From contig OZ316897.1 of the NCBI GenBank assembly GCA_973895155.1, positions 1,054,001 through 1,118,000 on the forward strand: a stretch of 64,000 nucleotides of DNA, given 5' to 3'. Numbering within the stretch: the first letter of the stretch is position 1; the number at the start of each line of letters is the position of its first letter. This DNA comes from Marsupella aquatica. Lineage: Eukaryota; Marchantiophyta. The notes beneath the pieces were generated by a model, which saw nothing but the letters and a program-made list of their open reading frames with translations, searched no databases and was not told the DNA's origin. A program made the translations under genes and the position numbers. Positions 20,032 through 32,698 of the stretch are shown piece by piece.

Positions 20032-23000
20032 CTGTAGAAGTAAAAAATGCAGGTAGATTAATATTCGTCCAAAAGTTGGCTACAAACTACAGTCACACTA
20101 ACATAGGATAAAACGACCACACAATCACAGAAAGGTCTAAACACTTGTCCAAAACTATTCTCTTCTCTTCCTCCACCGACTGTAGCTCGCAGCTCCCTTG
20201 TCTCCTCTTGCCTTGCCTCATTGCCTGCTCCTTCGTGGTCAGCCGCCACTCCTCTCCACTTCCACAATCGACACTCCCAATTCCAACTCCCGCTCAGCAG
20301 ACCTGCAGAGTCTCACTCGATGCAAATCGGCCATTGGTTGGTCGGTACAGAAATCTGCAAGCTTCTGCGCAATGGCAGGGACTGGGTCTGGGTCTTTGGG
20401 ACCAGGGCCTGGAGCTGGAGCTGGAGCTGGATGCAGCACGGTAGAGGTTGGACGCAGATGCAGCACAGCAGCAGTTGGTGGAAGAAAGTTGCAGGCCAGC
20501 CAGCGAGCAAGGAAGCAGATTCTCCGGAGGAATAGAGAAGCTCGAGGACGGCGACCATAGTACTAGTTTGAAACTCTTCTCTTCTCTTCTCTCCTCCGCC
20601 TTTCTTCCACTCACTCTTCTCTTTGACGGACGCAAGGCAAACAACAACAACTGATCCTCCTCCACCCGCACGAAGTAGAATAAAAGATCGCAACATACCT
20701 CGCCAAATGCGTAATTCTAATACACGCTGCTTTCCTTTTCCTTTCCTTTGCCTCCCTTCGCCTCGCCTCGTCGTCTCGTGTAGTCTGGTCTTGTCTTCTT
20801 CTGTTCTGTTCTGTTCTGTTCTATTCTGTTCTGTTCTGTTCTGTTCTGTTCTGTTCTGTTCTGTTCTGTTCTCGTCTCGTCACTGAATGCTCAAACATCC
20901 CGCATACAGACACAGAGTTGTAATGGTAAGATATCTGTGCTGAGCTTTGACAAAATGAGTAAACCAATCATAGTCGCGAACGAAAGTAGAGACAGAGTTT
21001 AGATTTTGTTGCGGGGGCTTAAAAAAATGCGTCGACCTGAGAACTTCCTGCCAGCCCACCCGCCTCTCTCCCTGGCGATCAAGTTCATCGAGCGCCACAT
21101 TTTCGGCATCAGCCAAATTCTCACATCAATGACGACAACCCAACGATTCACTCCCACACTTACACATCCATCAATCGTACCCGAACAGTAAGACATAAAA
21201 GACTCTTTGACACAGCAAAAAATTTCAAAAATATTCAAGAAATCATCGGATTCAGTCTTGCACTTCCTACTTCTCTTTCCCCATTGATGACATGGAGACG
21301 ACGTTCGGCGTGATGACATGAGATGAACGAACGAATGAATGCACGACGTATTATAACATGCACCTGATAATTCTGCAACAAAAGATGATCAGACGCAGCA
21401 ACAGATATCTGCACTGCAACTCTGGTTGGCCTTCTGTATCAAAATGAACTGCTTGACTGTAGACTCCCTACTTCAAAGTCTGCACAGTACGGTGGAGCAT
21501 CAGCAGGCCCTCCCAGAGAAGCGGGGAGAGCTCTCAGTTTTCTTTACGAACACCTAAAATTTGGCGACAATAGATGACCAGACGCAGCAGACGACGCCTA
21601 CGCCTCCGCTCTGCTACTACGCTCTATGAATGTGCTCCCAAAGACTGAGTGAGAGAAGGGACAGCACAACGAGAGTTGCCGCTCCTGCACAAACGCATTA
21701 TGTCCTTCGCTCAAGACGTCGATCCTTCCTCGGCGATCTGGAAAGGCCACACGAGGCACGAATAAAGGTAATAAACAAAAAATGGCAAAGAACTTGAACC
21801 TCTGAAGGTGACCAAAGGTTGCAAGAGGCCCGAGTAAAGCCAATTGAATCACAACATTTGGCTTCGACATCGAAACGTGCTCTGAAGGTGTGGCAGGAGT
21901 GAGGCGTGAATAAAGCTACTTAAATCAAATCAATGGCTCAGAAATCAAACCTGAAAGTGAGTTTTAGGTGACAACTTCACTAAAATCTGGAGCTCAGATA
22001 CAGAGCATGTATCCCACGATATTCACCACCGATCGTTTGGCCCACGCCCTGGCCTCTGCTCTCGCCGGTCGTCTCTATTTTCTGTTGTTCTCAAGCAAAT
22101 GTTCGCCAATAAACTTGAAAGGACAAGCACTAGTACCTTCAACTACCTTGATGTTGGCCAGAGCAGATCCGAACATGTGACTGATGTACTGCACAGAATT
22201 ATATTACAATGCTAGTACAATATCGATGCAGAAACGTCGGGAGCAAAAGCCTCCCGTTGATTACAACTTTAGACAACGGGTAGAGAAAATACGTACCTGG
22301 TACCTGAGTCATGGTCTTCATGCAAGATGAATCGCGATGGACGCTGAGAAGAGAATGGACCTCAAGGAATACGGGAATTGAGAGCATCAGCGCATTCCTT
22401 TATCTCATCTACCAGTCTTGCTCTTCCCTACCTCTCCCTCCCCCTAGTTCGTCTCCCCCTTGCGGAGTTCCTCCCCTTTCTCGGAGTTTCTTCCCTTTCT
22501 CCCCCACAAAAAGAAACAACAGCAGGATCATCAAAGGAATGATGTCCGAGCAGCATGATTGTGTCCAACCTCGATCCTCCAAGTAAACCTTTAATTAAAA
22601 AAAACTTAATCAGACAAAAAATAATACAAGTCTCAAGTTCATCAACATATTTACGTAGCCCCGCCTTATGCCAATTCAAAAAATATAACCATGGATAAAA
22701 TTATTAACCATAGTGAATCTTGAAATTTACAAGAGACTATCAACAATTCCAGATTTTGCGACTGCAAGCAGAGTGAAAGAAGAGGGGTCTAATCACTCCG
22801 TCACGTAAGTTATCTCCATTGCAAACCATACAAAGATAAATACGTAGCGACTGCAGGATGCAGGAGTAAACTATACTATTTAAATTTCTTAGCTGGAGCC
22901 ACTCTCGAAATTCACATTGAAAAAATAGCACACCTACATATAGTGTCAAAAGCCAAGATACCTCCAAGGTCCAGTCTCACACTGCAAAACAAAAACGATG

Positions 23001-23041
23001 TGGCGATAATGAGACTACTTGAAACAGAGATGAGAACGTAC
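20032..23041. other. Middle of the element, left part: no confident gene
   Basis: The stretch 20040-20700 is CpG-rich and lies just upstream of the minus-strand nine-exon gene, so it is a candidate promoter and 5' leader. It contains a GGAGCT run near 20412. A pentanucleotide microsatellite follows at 20799-20871. The rest (21000-23040) holds isolated splice-like signals and short frames, for example SHMFGSALANIKVVEG on the minus strand near 22170, which could be another captured exon. I could not assign it. Confidence 0.4.
20799..20871. repeat. (TTCTG)n microsatellite
   Basis: About fourteen TTCTG units in a row with one A interruption at 20823. It lies inside the proposed element, upstream of the minus-strand nine-exon gene. 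Confidence 0.95.
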
Positions 23042-25057
23042 TGTATCCTTTGCTGTCACCTCATCCAGCCCAGGACTCTTATGCTTTGGTGGCTCTCCCA
23101 AAGCAGTCATTCCACCTGTTCCAATAGCGCTGGTAGTAAGCCTCCTTCGGGCACCCTCAACAACATCAGCATTTCTTTGTGCCTCGCGACCTTCCTGCCC
23201 TCCTATTCCCCCACATATCAGAGGACCATAAGTCAATAGCAAACCTTAGTACTGCCAACATAGCCTCGATCCTGTAGAAAAACACCATAACATGACCCCA
23301 GAAACAGCAAAGAAGAATAAGCATCTCGCTCTCATCAATCTCCAATCCCATTTAGTTTGAATATATGGCAACCAGCGCCAGGAGCCCAAGAAGCAAGATA
23401 GTAAAATTGAACCATTCTCACTAGACTACCTACAGCCCTGTCTGCAACTGCAGTTGCCCCGCTGCTTGTACCTCCGAGTCCAGGCTGCAAAAGAATCACT
23501 GTCATGTTATTGCATTGAAAACAAGCCATACGGTAAAATGACCTTAAAGGAGGTCCCCAACAAACACACCATGATTCTTGGCACCAGACTACCAATCCAT
23601 GTATGAGAATACTTACAACAGATCGTGGAAGAGCGCCAGCGATTTGGGATTGCTGATACTTTAATATTATCCAGTCGAAAACATAATCAAACTGGAAACC
23701 TGCCAACTCCAAAAGGAAACGATCATACCTAGGCGCTCAAAAATCACATCATTGAAACGTAATCCATCACAGGTAGGAAATTTGAGATTCCACCAGTCGG
23801 AACCAAACTTTTTGGAAAAGGCAATGGATTCAACCAAACTGCAATGATACTAGTCAGAACTTAGGACATTCAGAAGGACGTCCATTTTGTCCACACAGTT
23901 GTCACAGTGGTAGTACTAGAGCGCATGGTGCCCACAAAATGGCACGGCGACTGTACTCAATGAGCATCGTCTGGCGAAGCCCACTCCAAAAAAATGTAAC
24001 TGCGACCGTGGATAGGACTGAACAAGAAATTTACATGTGACAATAGTTAATTTACTAAAGAACTCCAGAGAGAAATCTACTTAGACAAAAATGACAAGGC
24101 ACAGTTGAAGGACAAGAACACTCCGAGAGGCTCACCTTCCTCTAAGAAAGTACAGGAGGACATACCACACACCGAATCCATGGTTAAGATGGTAGCCCGA
24201 GACATCAAGAAATATACAACTGAACGCCTCTGTTTCAGATACAATCGAAGGAGAAAAGAAGACTCTAGAACAAAATGACCGTGAATACCCACCGATGCCG
24301 AGATGTGTGTTTATGCTGGCGTATCTTGTGGTGCCAGTCAGGTTCTTGTTTTCCCTGCAATATAAGGCGTTTAGACAATGATATAATTCAATAACGACGA
24401 GAAACTTCAATTCGTTATTGACACGTTATGACTGGCAATCCTCTAGATGAACTCTGCAATGTGCGGTAATACCATGGACATACCATCTACAAGCAGTTCT
24501 GACCCCTACGAATCTGAACAGAACGAAGTCTAGAAAAGGAAACGGCAGGCCTCACCTGTAGGGAATGTGTTGGTGAGTTGATGGATCTTGATACTTCTTG
24601 GCAAGACCAAAGTCAATGATGTACAGCTTCAGGAAATTACAGGAGGAATGTATGTCATCACCGTTGTCTAGATCATCGAAGAAATTTACAATGAGCGATA
24701 GCATATAGTTGCTCACGCAATGGGGATAACGGCCGAGGAATCCAGGAATACCTGATTTGCTCGCCTGCCCAGGCCCATAAGAAAATTGTCCGGCTTGATG
24801 TCTCGGTGAAGAAAGCTCTTTGAATGCACATACTCCACTCTGTTTGATCTACAATGGAGAACAAAATGATAAACATTCGATGCGATCCTTGAAACCATTG
24901 CCAATCCGAGGTCGCGGACATAACAACCTTTGAAGTTCTCCAACTAATTTCTTGAAACAGAATTGAAAAACTGGATTATAAAGAATGCCACTGTCACCTA
25001 TGATACATACCAGCTGGTTCGCGAGCATGAGAACAGTCTTTAGAGAAAACTTCCGAT
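23042..25057 (-). pseudogene. Casein kinase 1 gene fragment with introns, frameshifted
   Basis: Minus-strand pieces follow the order of a plant CK1 gene: 25057-25011 (RKFSLKTVLMLANQL), 24848-24752 ([20 protein letters not shown]), 24627-24556 (LYIIDFGLA…HQHIPY), 24354-24293 (ENKNLTGTTRYASINTHLG), about 24240-24135 (YVLLYFLRG, scrambled before it), then 23741-23632 (FQFDYVFDWIILKYQ), about 23486-23431 and about 23198-23042 (C-terminal tail). Splice sites remain, so capture was at the DNA level. It lacks the whole ATP-binding lobe and the start. An extra A lies in the exon before NRVEYVH and an extra C sits inside GLAKKY; both shift the frame. Parts between GYVLLY and GFQFDY are missing or unrecognisable. 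It cannot make an active kinase. Confidence 0.8.
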
Positions 25058-25988
25058 CTACAGAAATTGAATAGATCTTAGAGAAACTGTTTCTAATTAG
25101 TTCCACTCACAATCAATGGGAAATAATTATCTACAAGCATCCGTACCAAGCAGCCTATAGGAGATAACTGTTGGCTGTCCACTTGTTTCTGGGATAACCT
25201 TCCAGCCAGCCATCGTCATCAGCTCTGCCTCCTTCACCGACACCTTGATCAGGTGTCTCCAGATGATAATCTACCTGTAACGGCAGACAAAGATGTTTTG
25301 AACATAAGAACCTGATGTGCTCTTGCTGAGTTCTTCAACCGTACTTGCTGAGTTCTTCAAAAATGTCCTCGTAAAAGTCCTCCACATAGAGAGAGAGAAA
25401 CCAGATGTACAAACATCGTGAAGAGCGGCTCAATGCAAAATACCTGAGGACAAAAAGCGTACCCCAAACAGACGAAGCGGAACAATGAACCTCCACCTCG
25501 AGATAATGGGAATGAGTGAATAATTTTGAAGGTCAAGCCTCCAAAAGAATCAGTCCTGTAAATATTTAACCCCGGGTCCCTAGCTTCTCTTCTATTCAAG
25601 TATTTAAAGATTGTTCCAGACTTTAAAAAAAGCAGCATGGACACGAGTTGCATCCTGTCTAGACAAACTACCACACAGCGAAGAGCTGCCTCCCGGGGTG
25701 CTCTACGTCCCATTGTGGAAATTGGGCCCCTGACCAACTGCCGGGACGGGAATCCATGCACTACTTCGCCACTTTGCGGTCGGTGTACAGAGCAGGAGTA
25801 AATTTGAAAACCCTAAAAAGTTGAAGAAGCTCGTTGGTCACTCAACAGGACAACTCATTCTTCGCATCAAACACTACCAGTAATTGGTCAAGTTTACAGC
25901 ACCGTGAACTAACAAACCACCCAGAAGAGAAGAGTATTTCAAACAGGTCTGATGGCCAGTCTGCAACCTCCTCAAAAGTGACACTCAC

Positions 25989-26234
25989 CTCAAAATGCTC
26001 CTGGAGCTTGTGGGGGTCAGACTGCTGGATATTTCCGTCCTGATCAACTCTGCAATGAAATTCTGCGTCGGGGGACGGGTACATATTTGCCAGAAGCAAC
26101 GTCTGACTCGCAGTGGGACGGTTGTGCAGTCGGGAGCATCTATCTCCACGCCGACACAGTCCAATCTTGAAGTAAAACGGGCAATTCACTCGATCCTTCT
26201 CCGTGCCAAAAATGGAGGCCAAATGCTCTGCCAT
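25989..26234 (-). pseudogene. U2AF small-subunit (U2AF35) 5' fragment
   Basis: The frame starts with ATG at 26234 and encodes [20 protein letters not shown], then a CCCH zinc finger ([20 protein letters not shown]) and LLLANMY, ending QEHFE at a GTGAGT donor (25988). This matches the first 80 or so residues of U2AF35, which recognises the 3' splice-site AG. The central RRM and second zinc finger, which should follow QEHFE, are not found downstream. The normal KIG(A/I)[11 protein letters not shown] loop is altered to GLCRRG, and the segment between LLANMY and QEHFE is diverged. I read it as a captured exon. A diverged functional paralogue with distant exons is less likely. Confidence 0.7.
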
Positions 26235-28609
26235 GGTTGCAGCAGACTCACAACGCCGTCGAATCCCTTCGCCACGAAACTTTTCCTCCCCTTTCTGTTC
26301 CTCCTCCCTTTCCGAAATGAAATGACAAAGCCAAAACAAGACAAAAAACCCTCACTCTCCCTCCCACTCGATAAAACCCTCACTCTCCCGAGCTGGAAGG
26401 GAACTTTCCCGAATGTCGACGGAGGTGCCACACCGTGAATCTGCCATCCTTGGCGAGCGCCCTGGTGCTTGCCTCCCGCTGACGGTGGTGCTCGCACTCC
26501 ACAACCTCAGCTATGTCCACTCTCTCCTTCAGTCCTTCGCATTCGCCTTCGCTTTGCTCTGAAGGAGGCGAAAAGCGTTTCGATGTCTATCTAGTTTGGT
26601 TACCCTAATGATCGAGGGACGGGGGACAATTAACCTTTCTAACAGTAAAACAAATATGAATTCATGGGGAGCAAGGAGAGATAGTGGCACGGGTTTTTTC
26701 ATTTGGAATGATTCGGGTGTACTCTTGCCTTGATCAAAAAAATAAAGAATAAAGTGAAGAACTTAGTATAAATTCTTCATGTCTTAGTAATGGCTATGAA
26801 GAAAAATAAATTGCAAGGGTTTGAACCAATTTGAAAACATTCAAGATTGGGGACGTACAACATTATGTGTGAGGTAAAGTAACCAAGATGAGTATCCCCA
26901 CTAAGAAACTCTGATCACATTAGGGAGTAAGGGCCCCAAAGACAACCTTGCAGATGCTCACACGCATGGGGGTTTGCGTCTCACATGTGCCAAGCATAGG
27001 TCCACTGCTAAAATTAATCAAATGTGGGTTCCTGGCTAAAATTAGTGGAGCATGTATCAAATGCTAAAATTAGTTGAGAGTTGGCCCAATGCTCAAATTT
27101 GAATTTCTAAGCTTGCATGCTCAAATGTATGGGGTTTATACTTAAAAAACAATTTTTAACTAGAGAGTTTTGATCTTATGAGTTCTAGTTTAGTTTAGAA
27201 TGACAATTGAACTCACTCTCTAGTTCAAATCTCAGGTGAGCTTTAAAGTTTGTATGGAGATCACATCCAAGCTTATGATAATATTCTTGGATTGAAAAGT
27301 TTTTGGCAAAACTTGATAAACAAGGGTGTTCTTTCCTTTCGTGGGAATTTTTGCCCAAATTCACTTTTGCTGTCAGTCTTTGGTCTGATTGGCTAGTGTC
27401 CTACCAAGTCTGAGGCCTACTAGCAGAATGTGATGGATCTCCTTCAAGCTAATTAAGTAGATCTTATGGTCAGAAACAAATATGGAGAATTGAACTTGGA
27501 AAAAATGGTAATTTGGGTTTCACAACTTTCCAACGGCACTGTAGAAGCAAGCATATATTGGCTTGTGTCAAGGAGGAGACCCTAGAAATCTACCCAAATA
27601 TACTACCTTTTAAGCTATACCTTTTAAGCTATATTTAAAATGGGTGGAACCAAGAAGGGAGATCGTGGTACCGTATTTGATGAGGAGTAGTAGCTTTTTG
27701 ATACTGAAGAAGCGTAGATGGAGAACAATGTAAAATAGTCAGAAAAAACAGGGAAGAAAAGGGCCCTTTGCAATTAAGCAGGCTACGCACTTCTATAGTG
27801 TGCACTTAAAGAAGGGTGTAGGAAGTCTGCCCGTCCAAAACCAATGCCTGTCAAAAAGAACGCGAGGCAAAATCGCACAACAAAAGACAAGAAATTGTAA
27901 AATAGTCACGAAACAAACAGGGGAAGAAAGGGGCGCTTTGCAATTAGCCAGGCTTCGCACTTCTATCATGTGCTCTGAAAGAGGGGCGAGTGTAGGATGT
28001 CTGCCACTCCAAAACCAATGCACGAAAAAGAGAGCGCGAGGCAAAATCGCAAAAGGAAAGACAAGAAAGTGAAGAAGAAGGAAGGAAGGAAGGAAGGAAT
28101 GAAGGAAGAGCGATCGCCACAGAATGATGAGGCCCACTGTAGACATAGAATACCTCGACTGTAGAGGGAGCGAGCTGCTGCTGCTGTAACGTAGTGATGT
28201 AGTGGAGCAATGGAGAATACCCTGTTCGCCATTCCACGACGGTGCCGCGCTCGTGGATTGCGGCTCTGCTTTCTTTGATTCTCATCATTCTGCGGATTGG
28301 CGGCGCTGCGGAAATCGGAGCAGAAAGTAGGCAGCCCTGCCCAGCCCATTCAGCAGTGGAATGGGCGGATTAAACGGACGCTGTGTGCAGTTGAGATTCA
28401 CATTTCATTGTATGTTTTGCGCTTCCTCGAGGAGAGGAGAGGAGAGGAGAGGAGAGGAGAGGATGATTATGCTTGAAGGAAAGAATGTGGAGGGAAGGAC
28501 CTCGGATAGGGCAATAATGATGAGCATGACGAGAATTTTTTGAAGGTTTTGAAGGCGGGTAGGAGGAGAAACCGGGAGGGAGGGTCCACCCGCGGGTGGA
28601 TGGGGCAAG
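26235..28609. other. Middle of the element: no gene; purine microsatellites
   Basis: No gene is supported between 26235 and 28609. A pair of similar blocks (27770-27860 and 27885-28060, sharing the phrase CTTCTAT…GTGTGC and the CAAAATCGCA region) indicates an imperfect local duplication of about 170-190 bp. A GGAA run lies at about 28073-28110 and a GGAGA run at about 28431-28462. Confidence 0.5.
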
Positions 28610-28831
28610 GTGGCGACCGTGAGGGAAGCAGTGGTGGTGTGCTCCAACGTTGACGCAGGAGTCACGCTATGGGATGCTTCCTCCAGAGCGCTTCTGTCCC
28701 ACCTTCGATCTTGTGCGGCGCCTCGCAATGCGCTCTGTCCCGTTGGCCCTCATTACCTTGCAGCTTCCCAGTCTCTCAGGTCCTCCTCTTCCTCATCCGG
28801 CAGTGCAATTTTGTTCTGGGCGTGGCATAAG
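28610..28831 (+). pseudogene. WDR18/RID3/IPI3-type WD protein, first-exon fragment
   Basis: The frame VVVCSNVDAGVTLWDASSRA … LHYLAASQSL-type spacing … SGSAILFWAWHK resembles the N-terminus of plant RID3 (IPI3/WDR18 family; a WD-repeat protein of the Rix1 pre-60S ribosome complex). It ends at a GTGTGT donor after 28831. Where the start ATG is expected the sequence has GTG (28610), and no in-frame ATG precedes it. Later WD repeats do not follow in the next kilobases. I interpret it as a captured, start-less first exon. The match is from memory of the family and should be checked by alignment. Confidence 0.6.
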
Positions 28832-29559
28832 GTGTGTAAGGATTCAATCCTTTTCTGGACAATGAATCCATCCTCCTCCTTTCCCTGTCTTTTTTTCGAA
28901 GCAAAATGGTATCAGCACATACTGGCCTTTGCGAGTTGGTGAATGATCGCATCTGGTGCGCTGACATGAATTCTTATATTGATTCTTTTGTTTCTCCTTC
29001 GCTCGACTTAGCAAGTGTTGCTTCCTTTGCTGCGTTCACGGAATATGAGTGATACTGGTACGATCCTAATTCAAACTGACCGTTATTCCCCGAATAAAAT
29101 GTCCGTCATAATCTTACAATTCACTCACAGTATCGCAGCATTTTTTATTTTCCTTGCTTGAGAGTAAGGATCAGAGCAAGCTACTTCTCTCCTCTTTTTG
29201 TAGTCTTCGAATGCCACTGTACGGATTAGACTTCCCAAGAGGAAGCGAGTCCATGGAATATGTCATGGAGGGACTTGAATCAATGTGGCTCTTTTCTAGA
29301 ACTTGAAATACGTCACACTTTTGCTGGTGGTCGGGCGTCGATTTTGCCTTCCGCAGACCTCCACACACAGACCTTTCCTACCTACTTGCTGCTTTCCATT
29401 CATTCGGGTACTTTTGCCAGTTTCTGTTGTTCACAGTGGAATCTCTACATTTGTGTAGAAGCGATTACAAGTTGATTTTACACTCGTTTGTAGGTTCCTG
29501 ATGAGATTTTTGGCTTGTATTATCTAATATTCTGAAGTGAATGAGAATACACCCGCTGA

Positions 29560-29907
29560 GGTGAGATCACATTGCAACGGCTTCAAGAACGGCTCTCTGT
29601 CCCCTTGGATGGGACTCGTCCTGACCATTAGGCAAGCATCACCCAATTGGTCATATAGTTAAATTCTGCAAACATATACTCCCAAATTTTTATAAGCTCC
29701 CACTGCATCGTCGCAGATCGATTTACGTGCCTGTTGGCCCTTTATCTTTTGACGATTTCTTTGGATTTACATTGTGTTATTTGTAATGCAGGAAGCCTTG
29801 AAAGCCCTTTGGCGAGCCGCCTTTAGAAATTGTGAGCTTCCTGGCCTTGTCTGTGAGGAATGGAAAGAGATGGGCTGGCAAGGAGTTGATCCCTCAACAG
29901 ATTTCCG
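29560..29907 (+). pseudogene. ELMO-domain protein fragment, two exons, nonsense codon
   Basis: The second exon, 29792-29907, reads EALKALWRAAFRNCELPGLV and EEWKEMGWQGVDPSTDFR, the hallmark start of the ELMO domain, and ends at a GT donor. The preceding piece reads LQRLQERLSVPLDGTRPDH, which is what precedes it in ELMO proteins. At the junction the expected CAG (Gln) is TAG (29629-29631), followed by GC instead of a GT donor. The downstream ELMO core is not found. ELMO proteins act as GTPase regulators; this copy is non-functional. Confidence 0.75.
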
Positions 29908-32698
29908 GTCTGTACTCCCAGTTCCTCTTTCCTGACCTTTATTGATTCGAGGAATAGACAGGCGATCTATCGGTTCTCTAATCATCTTTATTAGTTGAAA
30001 GATATACCAGCTGCAATAAGGAAAATTGTAGGGGTCCGTCGTTTGTGGATGGATATAGTAAAAGGCTGTGAATGGGTCAGAGAAAGCCTACGCTTAGCCT
30101 TGACCTTTGGATCAGTTTACGAGTCTATTCTGTAGGATTTAAGTGCATTTAATTGCACCTGGCCTGCTTGTGCAGTTAAAATGAGCAGCTTGTCATTAGC
30201 TGAGATTCTTCAAAGTGGATCAAGTCCTGAATTCGATTAAGGAAATCTAATACAACTGGACTTCATCTTTTGATCTCCAGAAACAGAATATAGAACACTC
30301 CATTTACAACTTGATGATGGTATTGAAGACCTGGACTCGCTGGTTTTCAGTAACCAGATCACTTTTCAGCCGAGGTTTAAGTTCTTCTTAGTTTTATTTC
30401 TTTGAAGGCAATGGTCAACGTTGCATTTTCATCCAGTGCAACAATTCCCTGTTCAATATTTTAGACAGAACAGACGCAGATTTGTTTGTCATACACTTAC
30501 TGACGATATTGAGACCCTAACGTTATACAGAGCAATTGTAACAATTCTTGTGTGCCATCTAAACAGCAAAGTCCAGATCAAGTATTGATCCCCGAAGCTT
30601 GCCCCATCAAATTTGTGAATTTACAGTATCAACATATCAAGGAACTAATTGAACATTTCAATTGAGAAACGTGGAAGCTTAGGAAAGACTTATCCCAGAT
30701 GAAGTTCCTGCAACCTCTGTGGTTGATATTAACAATAACAAATAGATCGCGGTCGATCGTAAATTGGGAAAATGGTTTGAGCAATTTAGGCAAGTTGTTG
30801 ACTTGCTCTGCAGAAATACGAGGAAACAATAATGGTGAACTCGATGATGGTCCGAGATGTTATTAGAGCTCAGTGATTCCTACATTCGAAGTTTATTAGA
30901 GCTCAGTGATTCTTACATTCGAAGTGCTCGGAGTCAAAGTCGGTCGCCAAGTCTGTCCTCCAGGATTAAAGTTTGTACATCTCTTCTTGCGCGGTTGAAT
31001 AAGGAGCTGTCACATCCAGATAGTTTTCGTATCGATAATTTTGTTCTTGGGCTTAACTGGGAACTGCATCTCCAGGATATTTCAAGCAACAGATCGATTC
31101 GTGATGCACTTTCATATGAAGAGAATTTCTTTTGCAGTCAACCTGTAAGTACTGCTTGAATTTTATTCATGAAATCTATTTGTGTAATTTAAGCAGTTGT
31201 CACTGCAGGCACGTCCTTTGTACTTCATAATCATAAATTTTGTTGATCTTGGATCTAGTAGCTCCTTGCAATTCTTCATAATCTCATCTTTGCGACTTCT
31301 CTGTCCTCTCTTTGACGCTGAGGCAAAGGATCATCCGAGTCCAGCAAATGGGTCTGCGCCTGGAGCAAAAGTACCCCCCAGAGAGCCTATGGATACCGAA
31401 ACTGCTTCCCAGGAGACCGAGACAATGCAGACGAAATGAACATTTACTGAGTTAAGGAGATAGGAATATTATGGAACTTTTATCGATGCCAAGTTGTAGA
31501 CCGGGGAATTCAAGATTTGATTTTGGGCATCTCTTTGATGGGGACACAAATCTACCCTTGGTAGCAACTTGCGTTTCTTGTTATTACTCATCAGATTGAA
31601 CATTCTTCCCCTCCTTTCTAGTAATTCTAAAGGGGAAGGGGTAACGTGCATCAACATACTCTTTTACTAGTGTGACTGGTGTAACTATCTGTTCACGTGT
31701 TTAGTAGTAGGACTACAATTATCTGGGAGCTGCACATGCGACAGCGGTATTCATGGTTGTCTTAAAGACGCGTTAACTATCTCATTCTGCTCTATGAGGG
31801 GCTCTTGATAACTTATCCAGTTAGACCCCAGCAGATGCACGAGTACCACAGGGATGAGATGACACATTTGTAGGTAGTAGAAGCACACCAAGAATAAGTG
31901 TCTAATCGGAGTTCGATTCTGATTAGTATCCACTTGCCTCTTGAGTTCCAATCTATGGTATCTGCTCCCCATAGGGTGGCTTGACTGTGTTGGGTGTTAA
32001 TATTCATACAAGTAAGTGCCGGATGTTCTTTCTGGTCTTTTCTTTCGGTCTCATACGCTTGACTTTTCAGATTTAGGATTACCTCTACTTCAAGTGAGGA
32101 AGAGGCCTGGCAGCTAGCCTGTCACAAGCTTGGAGACTGATGACTCATTAGCGTTTGAGGACTCCTCTTTTCACTCAATTGTGGACTGCTTGTGTCAATT
32201 GTTCTCTCTACTGATTGCGTGAAGCATAGTTTAGAGCCCTAAATTTGGCTCAGTCTATCAATGCCAGCTTGTGGAGAGGTTTTGCCTTGGCAAAATCTAT
32301 GGTTGCATTAGTTGTCTTTGGTATGCTGTACCTTAGCGGAGAAGTGTAGTCCTCGGGGGGGACGCAGTTTAGGTGAGAAGATGTGATGTCGTTTTGTTGT
32401 TGTCTGACGGTGGTAATGAATGGCACTGTAGGCACACAGATTATTGATGGGGCGCAACACAGCCTGAGACACAACGATGTGGATTTCATCAAGCTTCAAA
32501 GGCTTCTATATTGAGCTGTATGGATGGCTTGAAGACTTGCCTTTGATCTACTACCGGTAATCTTGAACTACCGGTCATCAATGTCGTTTGCGAGTCCAGA
32601 ATATGTGTGTAATCAATCGTAGATTCCTGGACCTTACTACCGCAGCCACTCAGTCTAAAGTAGGTAAATCTCAATGCTGCCAAACTTGAGTCCTAAAA
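29908..32698. other. Middle of the element, right part: one unidentified exon-like frame
   Basis: At 30857-31145 a plus-strand frame (SRIKVCTSLLARLNKELSHP … GLNWELHLQDISSNRSIRDA) ends at a GTAAGT donor and looks like a real exon, probably another captured piece. I do not recognise its family. It contains a 33-bp tandem duplication at 30860-30925 (LLELSDSYIRS twice). The rest of the interval, including 31443-32698, shows nothing I can support and should contain the transposase promoter. Confidence 0.35.

Noticed and set aside
20239-20696. Overlapping frames of 70-127 codons on both strands
   Set aside because: The region is GC-rich and low in complexity, so stops are rare. Frames on both strands overlap fully and none carries a motif; it is better read as the 5' flank of the minus-strand gene.
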